NCBI RefSeq assembly: GCF_934643285.1
Contig: NZ_CAKUBT010000014.1
Span: 1 to 43,803 of the forward strand
DNA: 43,803 nt
Direction: 5' to 3'
Source: an uncultured Ellagibacter sp.
Lineage (GTDB): Bacteria; Actinomycetota; Coriobacteriia; Coriobacteriales; Eggerthellaceae
The position numbers and the translations under genes were made by a program. Below, piece after piece: positions 1 through 11,223 of the stretch (positions within the stretch are counted from its first letter, which is position 1; every line of letters starts with the position of its first letter). The notes beneath the pieces are model-generated. The model did no database searches, was not told the DNA's origin, and worked only from the letters and a program-made list of their open reading frames with translations.

Positions 1-66
1 GATGTTGCCCTCGGCGAGGGACTTACGGAAACGATCGAGGATTTCCGCGCGGGACAGTTCAAGCAT
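1..66 (-). CDS. PEP hydrolase-like TIM-barrel protein, N-terminal fragment
   Basis: The minus-strand ATG is at 66-64 and the frame stays open to the left edge, so only 22 residues are visible (MLELSRAEILDRF...). An AGGAG Shine-Dalgarno lies just upstream (around 73-80). The short N-terminus, with a helix 'SRAEILDRFRKSLAEG', fits the start of the phosphoenolpyruvate hydrolase-like TIM-barrel family (PF09370). Genes of that family commonly follow a Tm-1-like ATP-binding gene, which is exactly the upstream neighbour here (279-1487, same strand). The identification therefore rests mostly on gene order plus a short N-terminal resemblance. The rest of the protein lies outside the window. Confidence 0.6.
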   Translation of the reverse strand, partial: MLELSRAEILDRFRKSLAEGNI

Positions 67-238
67 GGTGTTCTCCTTCTTTTCGAGTACTACCCTTTTC
101 TTGCCGAACATATGCGTTCACGGCGCGTCCGCGAGTTAGAACGGACGACGCCGATGAAGCCTAGGGGAAGGCGCCGCCCGCCCGCAGCGGGCCCGATGAG
201 GACGGGGCGGCTGCGACCTGGCGCGGCGCGGCGCTAGG

Positions 239-271
239 GGGAAGGCAGAAGCGCGTCGACCCTGCCTTCCC
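239..271 (-). terminator. Hairpin downstream of the Tm-1-like gene
   Basis: A perfect 10-bp inverted repeat (239-248 with 262-271, GGGAAGGCAG/CTGCCTTCCC) begins 8 bp past the Tm-1-like stop codon. There is no T-run after it on the minus strand, so it is more likely an intercistronic or attenuator/processing hairpin than a strong intrinsic terminator. The rest of the 212-bp gap to the next gene is GC-rich with no ORF I can support. Confidence 0.4.
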
Positions 272-278
272 GGTCGTG

Positions 279-1487
279 TTATTTCTCCATGAGGTCGATG
301 AGCTTCTGGGCTGCGGCGATCGCGAACTCGTCGTCGTTTACGTGCGCGTCCATCTCGATGATCTCGGCCTTCGCGGGGTCGATCTCGTCCTTGAGCGTCT
401 TGAAGAGCGCCGCGTCCTCTTCGGGGCCGTAGAACGGCTGGCCCTCGGCGTCGATCATCGACACGCCCTTGAGCGGCAGCATGACCGCGCACGGGCCGAT
501 CGACATGTTCACCTTGGAGGCGATGGCGTGGCCGATCTTCTCGTTCTCCTCCACCGTGGTGCGCATGAGCGTGACCGTGGGGTTGTGCTTGTACAGGTTT
601 CGGGACTGGTACTGCTCGGGAACGGTTTCCCACGGCCCGAAGTTCACCATGTCGTCGGCACCGACCGACACGACGGCCGGCACGCCGTTCAAGGCAGCCG
701 CGCTGCAGCGATCGGGGCCTGCGGTGAGCACGCCGCCTGCGACCTCGTCGCACCACTCGGTGGTGGTCAGGTCGAGCACGCCCTTGATGAACCCGCCGTT
801 GACCAGCGCCTCCATGCATTTTCCGCCCGTGCCCGTCGCGTGGAAGACGAGCACCTCGAAGCCCTTCGACTCCAGATAGGCCTGCGCCTTCTGCACAGCG
901 GGGGTGGTCACGCCGAACATGGTCGCGGCGACGAGGGGCTTATTGTCCTCGTGCTTGGGGGCGATGTGCTCGAGCATGCCCGCCATAGCGGCGACGGCGT
1001 TGTTGAAAATGGTCGCCGAGAAGGAGTTGATGCCCGCCACGTCGACGATCGAGGGGAACATGGCGATGTCCGACGCGCCGATGTAGGGGGACGTGTCGCC
1101 GGACGCCATGGTGGACACCATGACCTTGGGCACGCCGATGGGGAGCTTGCGCATGCCGGCGGTCGCGATGGTGGTGCCGCCCGAGCCGCCCATGGAGAAC
1201 ACGCCGTCGAAGCGGCCGTTCGCGTACAGCGTTGGCAGAAGCTTCTCGACGCCACGCGTCATGGTCTCGGTGGCGAAAGCGCGGTCCTTCTTCTCCACGA
1301 TGGTCGACATCTCGATGTCGACCGCCGCCGCGACTTCCGTGTTGGGAACGTCGGGCATGGTTTGCGGGTCGAAGACGCCGCAGTGGATGGTGAGGGTGTT
1401 GACGCCCAGCTCCTCGAAGCGGGCTTTCACATAGGCGAATTCCTCGCCTTTCGTGTCGAACGTGCCGATGATAGCGACTGTTTTCAC
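279..1487 (-). CDS. Tm-1-like ATP-binding domain protein (UPF0261)
   Basis: This 402-residue protein matches the UPF0261/Tm-1-like family over its full length. The N-terminus is MKTVAIIGTFDTKGEEF, followed by a glycine-rich nucleotide-binding segment FSMGGSGGTT (about residues 95-104), and the second half carries TGTGGKCMEALV. The family is named after the plant tomato-mosaic-virus resistance protein Tm-1, whose N-terminal half has this fold. In bacteria it is usually encoded next to a PEP-hydrolase-like TIM barrel, which is the C-terminal half of Tm-1, and the fragment at 1-66 appears to be that partner. The start is GTG at 1487, preceded by a strong AGGAGG at about 1493-1498. No signal peptide is seen, so it is probably cytoplasmic. 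The biochemical role in bacteria is not settled. Family assignment is firm, function open. Confidence 0.85.
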   Translation of the reverse strand: MKTVAIIGTFDTKGEEFAYVKARFEELGVNTLTIHCGVFDPQTMPDVPNTEVAAAVDIEMSTIVEKKDRAFATETMTRGVEKLLPTLYANGRFDGVFSMGGSGGTTIATAGMRKLPIGVPKVMVSTMASGDTSPYIGASDIAMFPSIVDVAGINSFSATIFNNAVAAMAGMLEHIAPKHEDNKPLVAATMFGVTTPAVQKAQAYLESKGFEVLVFHATGTGGKCMEALVNGGFIKGVLDLTTTEWCDEVAGGVLTAGPDRCSAAALNGVPAVVSVGADDMVNFGPWETVPEQYQSRNLYKHNPTVTLMRTTVEENEKIGHAIASKVNMSIGPCAVMLPLKGVSMIDAEGQPFYGPEEDAALFKTLKDEIDPAKAEIIEMDAHVNDDEFAIAAAQKLIDLMEK

Positions 1488-1615
1488 ACAGGCCTCCTGA
1501 CGTAGGGTTTCGACTCGCTGCCCAGTTTAGTTCGCCCGCTATAATTTCGAGGCCGCGTTCGCAACTCGCCATAGCATCACGACAATTCCGCGAAAGGTAT
1601 TTGTTATACGGCGGA

Positions 1616-1641
1616 TAGCATAAAAGGCTTGTGCTATGCTA
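1616..1641 (+). promoter_or_regulatory. Inverted repeat with extended -10 promoter upstream of the SLH mini-ORF
   Basis: TAGCATA (1616-1622) and TATGCTA (1635-1641) form a perfect 7-bp inverted repeat with a 12-bp spacer. The right arm lies inside an extended -10 element, TGCTATGCT (1633-1640 with the preceding T), which would start transcription near 1647. A third copy of TAGCAT lies at 1572-1577. The layout suggests an operator over a promoter for the short ORF at 1691. No -35 element is evident. Inference only. Confidence 0.35.
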
Positions 1642-1690
1642 ACGAGAACCCGACAACCGAGACCCATCCCAAGATTCGCAAGGAGCCACG

Positions 1691-1852
1691 ATGAGCAGCG
1701 CGCCCCCTCTCGCATGGGCGCATGACCTGGGCCTTGTCGAGGGTTACAACGATCCCGACAGGGGTAAGCTCCTCTGCCCGGGCGAGGACGTCGAGCGCCA
1801 GCGCGCGGCCACCGTCCTCGCGCGCGCCTTCACCATGGGAGTCCTGAAGTAG
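1691..1852 (+). CDS. 53-residue orphan S-layer-homology (SLH) motif peptide
   Basis: An ATG at 1691 with an AGGAG Shine-Dalgarno (1681-1685) opens a 53-codon frame ending in TAG at 1850-1852. Residues 9-47 read like one SLH repeat: 'WAHDLGLVEGY.DP', then a 'CPGEDVERQRAATVLARAF' tail, matching the SLH pattern (W..., LGLV.GY.DG, F.P...vtR.q.a..laRa). There is no signal peptide and only one motif, whereas secreted SLH proteins carry a signal peptide and usually three motifs. It is therefore either a relic of a larger cell-wall-binding protein or a real small protein. The well-placed Shine-Dalgarno and the upstream promoter-like repeat argue against a chance frame. It sits 50 bp upstream of the HipA-like gene on the same strand. 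Confidence 0.5.
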   Translation: MSSAPPLAWAHDLGLVEGYNDPDRGKLLCPGEDVERQRAATVLARAFTMGVLK

Positions 1853-1862
1853 CGCGGTGCCG

Positions 1863-1902
1863 TATAATGCACGTAAACGATTTTGCCTGAGGGAGGTGCG
1901 AC
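1863..1902 (+). promoter_or_regulatory. Putative -10 and Shine-Dalgarno of the HipA-like gene
   Basis: A perfect TATAAT lies at 1863-1868, 35 bp before the ATG at 1903, and GGGAGG sits directly upstream of the start. No good -35 element is spaced 17 bp away. The kinase gene could have its own promoter here or be cotranscribed with the SLH mini-ORF. Confidence 0.4.
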
Positions 1903-2988
1903 ATGCTCTATCAGCTGATGAACAAGAACACCGTCGTCGCGACGTACAAAGAAGAGAAAAGGATCGACGACTTCCGCTATACAGAGGTCGAACGCATTGA
2001 CCCTTATCTCCCCTATGGGTTCATCGACATCAACGACTGGATCGACGGGCGAGCCATCGCCAAGCACCGAACCTCGATCGAGAAGCTCATGCGCGAGCTC
2101 GGCCTTACCACCCGCCATGACTTCATCGGCATGATACGCTGCCTGTCGCTGACCGACACCTTCTGGATGAAGCGCGAAGACGAAGCTTTGACCTGGGATG
2201 ACGTATCGCTCTATCGCAATCCCTTCGATGACGTCATCGCGCGCATCGCCTTCGACGGCACCGGCATGTACGGGCGGCAGAACTCCCCCACCTCCCCGGA
2301 GTTCGCGACGTCGGGTTCGTTTGCGAAATGCTGGATTCGCCAAAACGGGCAGATCTCACTTTTGAAGCGCGGTTCCACCGGTTATGCGAACGCGGGGTTC
2401 GAACCGTATTCCGAGAAGCTCGCATCCGACCTGCTCGACGCTGCAAAAATCGACCACGTTCCCTATTCGCTGCTTCGATTCCACAAAAAGCTCGCCTGCA
2501 AATGCCCCCTGTTCACATCGGAACGCGAGGGGTTCGTCTCCGCTCACCGCTTTTTCGAGGGTCCTTTCGATGTCGACGACATGCTCGCCTTCGCCGCCGA
2601 GCACGACGCTGAAGAGGCCTTCCGCGAAATGGTCGTGATGGATGCGGTCATGGCGAACATCGATCGGCACGCAGGGAATTACGGCTTTTTGGTCAACAAC
2701 GCGACGGGCGAGATCCTTCGCATGGCGCCGCTGTTCGACCATAACATGGCATGCCTACCCATGATGATGGAGATGGACGACTTCGACGAGTACATCCGCC
2801 TCATCGGGCCGAAGATCGGCACCGACTTCATCGCCATCGGACGCGCCCTCATGACGCCCGGCATCCGCGCAAAGCTTGTCGACTTGAAAGACTTCGAATA
2901 CGAAGACCCAGGCTTTGATTACCCCAAATGGAAGCTCGATGCCGTGAACAAGTTGAAAAACGTCCAGATCGAAGCACTGCTGGCGTAA
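1903..2988 (+). CDS. Stand-alone HipA-like (CtkA-type) Ser/Thr kinase
   Basis: This 361-residue protein has a HipA/PI-kinase-like fold. A glycine-containing loop TSGSFAKCW lies near residues 136-144, with a likely ATP lysine in ISLLKRG (K155). The catalytic loop ANIDRHAGNYG has Asp254 and Asn259, and the metal-binding motif PLFDHN has Asp279. The first 130 residues do not look like the HipA N-terminal 'couple' domain, so it resembles the stand-alone HipA-like kinases (the CtkA group) rather than the HipBA toxin. No antitoxin-type HTH gene precedes it; only the 53-residue SLH peptide does. The start is fixed by GGGAGG 5-10 bp upstream. It is convergent with the hipBA operon at 3083-4638. The kinase call is good; substrate and role are unknown. 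Confidence 0.75.
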   Translation: MLYQLMNKNTVVATYKEEKRIDDFRYTEVERIDPYLPYGFIDINDWIDGRAIAKHRTSIEKLMRELGLTTRHDFIGMIRCLSLTDTFWMKREDEALTWDDVSLYRNPFDDVIARIAFDGTGMYGRQNSPTSPEFATSGSFAKCWIRQNGQISLLKRGSTGYANAGFEPYSEKLASDLLDAAKIDHVPYSLLRFHKKLACKCPLFTSEREGFVSAHRFFEGPFDVDDMLAFAAEHDAEEAFREMVVMDAVMANIDRHAGNYGFLVNNATGEILRMAPLFDHNMACLPMMMEMDDFDEYIRLIGPKIGTDFIAIGRALMTPGIRAKLVDLKDFEYEDPGFDYPKWKLDAVNKLKNVQIEALLA

Positions 2989-3034
2989 GGGTCGAAGGCG
3001 TCCCCATGTCGGGGTCGAAAGCTCCCTGAAAGCA

Positions 3035-3069
3035 GGAAAGGCGCCCCGCATTGCGCGGGACGCCTTTCC
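3035..3069. terminator. Bidirectional hairpin terminator between convergent HipA-type genes
   Basis: GGAAAGGCG...CGCCTTTCC with an inner CCCGC/GCGGG stem forms a long hairpin between the stops of the two convergent kinase genes (2988 and 3083). It is followed by ATTTTC on the plus side. Almost the same hairpin occurs at 4705-4735. Confidence 0.7.
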
Positions 3070-3082
3070 ATTTTCGTTGCAA

Positions 3083-4336
3083 CTACCTGGCAAAACGTGA
3101 TTCGAGAGCCGCGCAGCGCTCCTCTATCACGCGCCCCATCAGCTCGCACTCCGAATCCTTGCACCCGTTTCGCTTGGTAAACGCGCGCCAATGGCGAACC
3201 GATGCAAGCGTTTCCCCCACAATTTGTGCCTTTGCCTCAGCTGACAGTCCGCAGATCTCGCCAAACGAATCCAAGCCCTCGACCTCGTTTTTTCCCGCTT
3301 CCCCAAAGATGGAAGTGGCACGAACCCGCGCGGCAGCGGGGTTGATGTTGACGTCGAAAACAGGAGCTAACACCCATCCGCCCTCCTTGCGAATGAGGCC
3401 CAGGTTTCGAAGATGGTCGTCGGTGTTATGCAATGCCACGGAAAGAACGACCCTTCGAAAGAGTTCCGCCAACTCGCGATTTGGGTTTGACGTCCAAACC
3501 GTCAAGGCGTCGGCAACGGTCGCATAATCACAATGTTCGCCATCATGCGCACCGATCAGACTCATCGCGCTCAAATACGGAATCCTCTCGCCCTTCTCAA
3601 GGGAACCTGATCGATCGAAGCGCTCAAGGAGCAGCACCGAATCGCTTCCGATTCTCACAAGCTTCGAGGAAGGAACCGCCATACCCGCGTCGCCCGCAAT
3701 GTCAAGCGCCGTTTTCTCCCACGCCATCACATCCCACTCATCTCCTGGATGGGAGAATTTCGCAAGGAGAAGTTTCCCTTCGTCGACAACGGAAGCCTTC
3801 GGACGAGCACCGCCCAAAGAGCCAGAGCCAGCATCAAGAAGCTCTTTTATCTGCCCGCTTCTTTCGTTACCTCGAGCTATTTCGTTCGAGGCAAATAGGA
3901 GCCGCTTGAGCTCGATAATCGGAGGAACCTCGTTGCTCTCAGACAACCGGTCGTCAGAATCAGAAACGGAATAACGAAGGGACCCTTGACGAGTGGAATC
4001 GAAAACGCCCAGCAGATAATCAACTTCGTCAATCGCACGAAGCGTCGCACCCGCCGCCTGGGCCTCGGCAATCGCCCTTCTGTCAATCAGGTGCCTTCCC
4101 CAGCGATCGGGAGAAGAGTCGCGCATCGCGCCAGGCATTCCCTCACAGTGATAAAAAGTGGAACGCAGCGGCAAAGCGGGGTCGATTGCATAAGCGTCTG
4201 CTCTCTTGAGGTAGGCATCGCTATAGGCAAAAGAGCAGCTTATCCTTCCACGACGCAAACTGAACCGACACGTTCCGACGTGAACTTCGGCAGATTCCCC
4301 AGCAAGACTCGTAAAGACATCGACAATAGGAACCAT
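3083..4336 (-). CDS. hipA: HipA-family Ser/Thr kinase toxin
   Basis: This 417-residue protein has the classic HipA layout. The N-terminal couple domain includes SPDRWGRHLI (75-84), followed by the glycine-rich loop GSLGGARPKAS (172-182) and the ATP lysine in LLAKF (K193). The catalytic loop HNTDDHLRN (303-311, catalytic Asp expected at 306) and the metal-binding APVFDVN (Asp328) complete the kinase. HipA toxins phosphorylate a cytoplasmic target, glutamyl-tRNA synthetase in E. coli, and induce growth arrest or persistence; the target here cannot be inferred. The start ATG overlaps the hipB stop by one base (TGATG), so the two are translationally coupled, and AGGAG lies inside the end of hipB. 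All key motifs are intact, so it is probably functional. Confidence 0.9.
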   Translation of the reverse strand: MVPIVDVFTSLAGESAEVHVGTCRFSLRRGRISCSFAYSDAYLKRADAYAIDPALPLRSTFYHCEGMPGAMRDSSPDRWGRHLIDRRAIAEAQAAGATLRAIDEVDYLLGVFDSTRQGSLRYSVSDSDDRLSESNEVPPIIELKRLLFASNEIARGNERSGQIKELLDAGSGSLGGARPKASVVDEGKLLLAKFSHPGDEWDVMAWEKTALDIAGDAGMAVPSSKLVRIGSDSVLLLERFDRSGSLEKGERIPYLSAMSLIGAHDGEHCDYATVADALTVWTSNPNRELAELFRRVVLSVALHNTDDHLRNLGLIRKEGGWVLAPVFDVNINPAAARVRATSIFGEAGKNEVEGLDSFGEICGLSAEAKAQIVGETLASVRHWRAFTKRNGCKDSECELMGRVIEERCAALESRFAR

Positions 4337-4638
4337 CAGGATCTCCTTACCCGTTGCGGGAGTGCCTGATCAGCGCGGATGCGACCATAGTCAGTCTCGT
4401 AAGGGTCCGTTGCCTCCACTACAGCATCGAGAGAAGACAACGCACGACACACGTTGAGAAACGTTTCGAAGCTCACTTTCGGGTCCCCGTTTTCGAGGCG
4501 GGAAATGGTGGCGCGCGACACCGCCGCTTTGTCCGCAAGTTGCTGAGACGTCAGATTATACAATTTGCGCCATGTTGCAAGGTTTTCCCCGATCTGCTTT
4601 GCAGCAAGTTTCACCGTTGGCGACGAAGGGCGCTTCAT
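4336..4638 (-). CDS. hipB: HipB-type XRE-family antitoxin
   Basis: This 100-residue protein carries one XRE helix-turn-helix at about residues 18-72 (IGENLATWRKLYNLTSQQLA, then AAVSRATISRLENGDPKVS). It is the first gene of a two-gene operon with hipA, overlapping by one base. By analogy with HipBA, it should bind and neutralise the kinase and repress the operon through the palindrome just upstream (4656-4669). The C-terminal tail, rich in Arg and Asp, may be the kinase-contacting part; this is inference. Confidence 0.88.
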   Translation of the reverse strand: MKRPSSPTVKLAAKQIGENLATWRKLYNLTSQQLADKAAVSRATISRLENGDPKVSFETFLNVCRALSSLDAVVEATDPYETDYGRIRADQALPQRVRRS

Positions 4639-4655
4639 AGTAGTCCTTATTGTAT

Positions 4656-4669
4656 ATGTTACGTTACAT
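4656..4669 (-). promoter_or_regulatory. Candidate HipB operator overlapping the hipBA promoter
   Basis: ATGTTACGTTACAT is a 14-bp imperfect palindrome (12 of 14 positions symmetric around ACGT), 18 bp upstream of the hipB ATG. On the minus strand a -10-like TACAAT follows it immediately, so a protein bound here would block the promoter. GTTAC is also present as a direct repeat. Autoregulation by HipB is typical of the family; the site itself is my inference. Confidence 0.45.
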
Positions 4670-4704
4670 TATTTATGTTAGTGTAGCACATTTATAGCAT
4701 TAAT

Positions 4705-4735
4705 AAAGGCGTCCCGCATTATGCGGGGCGCCTTT
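4705..4735 (-). terminator. Hairpin terminator downstream of gltBD
   Basis: AAAGGCGTCCCGC...GCGGGGCGCCTTT forms a strong hairpin followed on the minus strand by a TTTATTAATG tract, 32 bp past the gltD stop. It is nearly identical to the hairpin at 3035-3069 on the other side of hipBA. Confidence 0.75.
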
Positions 4736-4766
4736 CCTGCAAGGTGATTCAGCGGTGCAATCGAGG

Positions 4767-6281
4767 TTACAGCCCCAGATCGACCGCCACTTCAGCTGCG
4801 CACTTGAGCGCGTCGGCCATCGAGCTCACCACGAGCGAGCTGCCGTTGCGCGCATCGCCCGCGACATACACTGCGGCACGACCCGCCGCAGCAGCGCCTT
4901 CGGCGAGCTCAGCGCGATGCGTCGCCGCAGCCGCGCCGGTCGCGCCGCCTTCCATCACGGGAAGGGGACGGCCCGTCGTCGCCACGGGAACGCCGAACGC
5001 ATCGAACACGCCGCGCTCGGGACCCGCGAAACCGCAGGCCACAAGCACCAGCTGCGCGTCGATTTCCCGCTCAGAGCCCTCGACCGCAGAAGGCTTGCCC
5101 GCCGACCAATCGAGCGAATGGACTTGAAGCCCGCGCACGTGCCCGTCGCTATCCAGGAGCACACGCTGCGTGTCAGCGCACCATTCACGCAGGTCATCGC
5201 CCTGAAGCGCAATAGCCTCCTCCTGGCCGTAATCGGTCTTTTTCACGTTGGGCCACTCCGGCCACGCGTTGGAGGCCGCACGCGCTTCGGGCGCGCAGGG
5301 GCCGTATTCCAGCTGGCGCACCGTGCGCGCACCCTGGCGCACCGCCGTGCCCATGCAGTCGTTGCCCGTGTCGCCGCCGCCGATGACGACGACGTCTTTG
5401 CCCTCGGCGCTGATAGCAGGCTCGCGGCCCTCGAGCAGCGCGCGCGTCTGCTCGGTGAGATAGTCGACTGCGTAGACCACGTCGCCCGAGGCGAGGCCTT
5501 CCTCGAAGCCTTCGGCGCGAACACCGCGTGCCGCACACGCGCCCGCCGCCACGACGACCGCGTCGAATTCCTCGGCAAGCCCCGCGGCCACCGCGGAATC
5601 GGCCGCGTCGGTGTTCAGGCGAAACTCGATGCCAAGCTCTGCCATGAGCTCGGTACGGCGCGCGACCACCGACTTTTCGAGCTTCATGTTGGGGATACCG
5701 TACATGAGAAGGCCGCCCGCACGGTCGTGGCGCTCGACCACCGTGACGCGGGCGCCGCGGCGCGCGAGATCCCAAGCGGCGACCAAACCCGCAGGTCCCG
5801 AACCGATTACGGCGACCTTCGGGGCATCCGCGGCAGCAGGCGCGAACCTGCGCGGCCCGCCGTGTTCCCATTGCCAATCGGAGATGGCACGCTCATTGTC
5901 GTGGATCGTCACGGGCTCGTCGTTGCGGCCTAAGTTGCACGCCGCCTCGCACAGCGCCGGGCACACGCGGCTCGTGAACTCGGGCATGGGGCTCGTGAGC
6001 GACAGACGCGCCGCCGCCGCGCCCCACTGGCCGCGCCACACGAGGTCGTTCCACTCGGGAATCAGGTTGTGAAGCGGGCATCCCGAGGGGCGCGCCTTCC
6101 CAAACGAGGCCCCGAACTGGCAAAACGCTACGCCACATGCCATGCAGCGGCTCGCCTGCACCCTCTGCTCACCCTCGGGAAGGTTCACACCCAACTCGTT
6201 GAAATCCTGCGTGCGCTCCGCAACGGGACGCAGGTCATGAGCATGACGACCATGCTCCAAAAACGCTCCTGGCTTGCCCAT
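4767..6281 (-). CDS. gltD: Glutamate synthase small (beta) subunit
   Basis: This 504-residue protein supplies reducing equivalents from NAD(P)H to the large GltB subunit for glutamate formation from glutamine and 2-oxoglutarate. Visible features are the N-terminal Fe-S cysteines C46, C49, C54 and C68, with a second group C107, C111 and C115. The FAD-binding VIGSGPAGL is at 158-166 and the NAD(P)H-binding GGGDTGND at 301-308. A C-terminal GDARNGSSLVV closes the FAD domain. The length is close to typical actinobacterial GltD. It starts 3 bp after the gltB stop, so the two form one operon, and a strong terminator follows at 4705-4735. No key residue is missing. Confidence 0.95.
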   Translation of the reverse strand: MGKPGAFLEHGRHAHDLRPVAERTQDFNELGVNLPEGEQRVQASRCMACGVAFCQFGASFGKARPSGCPLHNLIPEWNDLVWRGQWGAAAARLSLTSPMPEFTSRVCPALCEAACNLGRNDEPVTIHDNERAISDWQWEHGGPRRFAPAAADAPKVAVIGSGPAGLVAAWDLARRGARVTVVERHDRAGGLLMYGIPNMKLEKSVVARRTELMAELGIEFRLNTDAADSAVAAGLAEEFDAVVVAAGACAARGVRAEGFEEGLASGDVVYAVDYLTEQTRALLEGREPAISAEGKDVVVIGGGDTGNDCMGTAVRQGARTVRQLEYGPCAPEARAASNAWPEWPNVKKTDYGQEEAIALQGDDLREWCADTQRVLLDSDGHVRGLQVHSLDWSAGKPSAVEGSEREIDAQLVLVACGFAGPERGVFDAFGVPVATTGRPLPVMEGGATGAAAATHRAELAEGAAAAGRAAVYVAGDARNGSSLVVSSMADALKCAAEVAVDLGL

Positions 6282-6284
6282 CGC

Positions 6285-10958
<4,674 letters not shown>

Positions 10959-10980
10959 ATGCGATCCTTCGTCTATAGGG

Positions 10981-11030
10981 CTGCCGTTTTACCAAAATGG
11001 CAGTCTATGACGTAGTGTATCGACTCTCAA
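10981..11030 (-). promoter_or_regulatory. gltB promoter with operator-like inverted repeat over the start site
   Basis: On the minus strand, TTGAGA (11025-11030) and TAGACT (11002-11007) are separated by exactly 17 bp, giving a predicted start near 10995. An inverted repeat, CTGCC-N-TTTT / AAAA-N-GGCAG (10981-11003, 3-nt loop), spans the predicted start. It could be an operator or an early-transcript hairpin. Nitrogen or glutamate control would be expected at gltBD, but I recognise no known box (GlnR, AmtR or NtrC). Confidence 0.5.
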
Positions 11031-11032
11031 CC

Positions 11033-11090
11033 GCTTTGTTTCAAGCTGCAACATGGTTATGACAACCTGGAAACAGACTTGAAACAAAGC
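11033..11090. repeat. 13-bp perfect inverted repeat upstream of the gltB promoter
   Basis: GCTTTGTTTCAAG (11033-11045) and its exact complement (11078-11090) are separated by 32 bp and lie immediately upstream of the gltB -35 element. A smaller inverted repeat, GGTT-5-AACC, sits in the spacer. The position is typical of an activator or repressor binding site, or a looping pair. The remainder of the 265-bp gap to the upstream gene (11091-11223) shows nothing I can name. Confidence 0.5.
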
Positions 11091-11223
11091 AACCGCGATG
11101 CGGCGGCGGGCGGCAGAAAGCATAGGGGGAAGCAAGATTTCCCGATTTCGCTGCACTTTTTGCTAGCGGGCGCCTCGTGTACGCGAAACGCCCGCCCGAC
11201 TCACGGCAGCACCCGCGTCCCGC

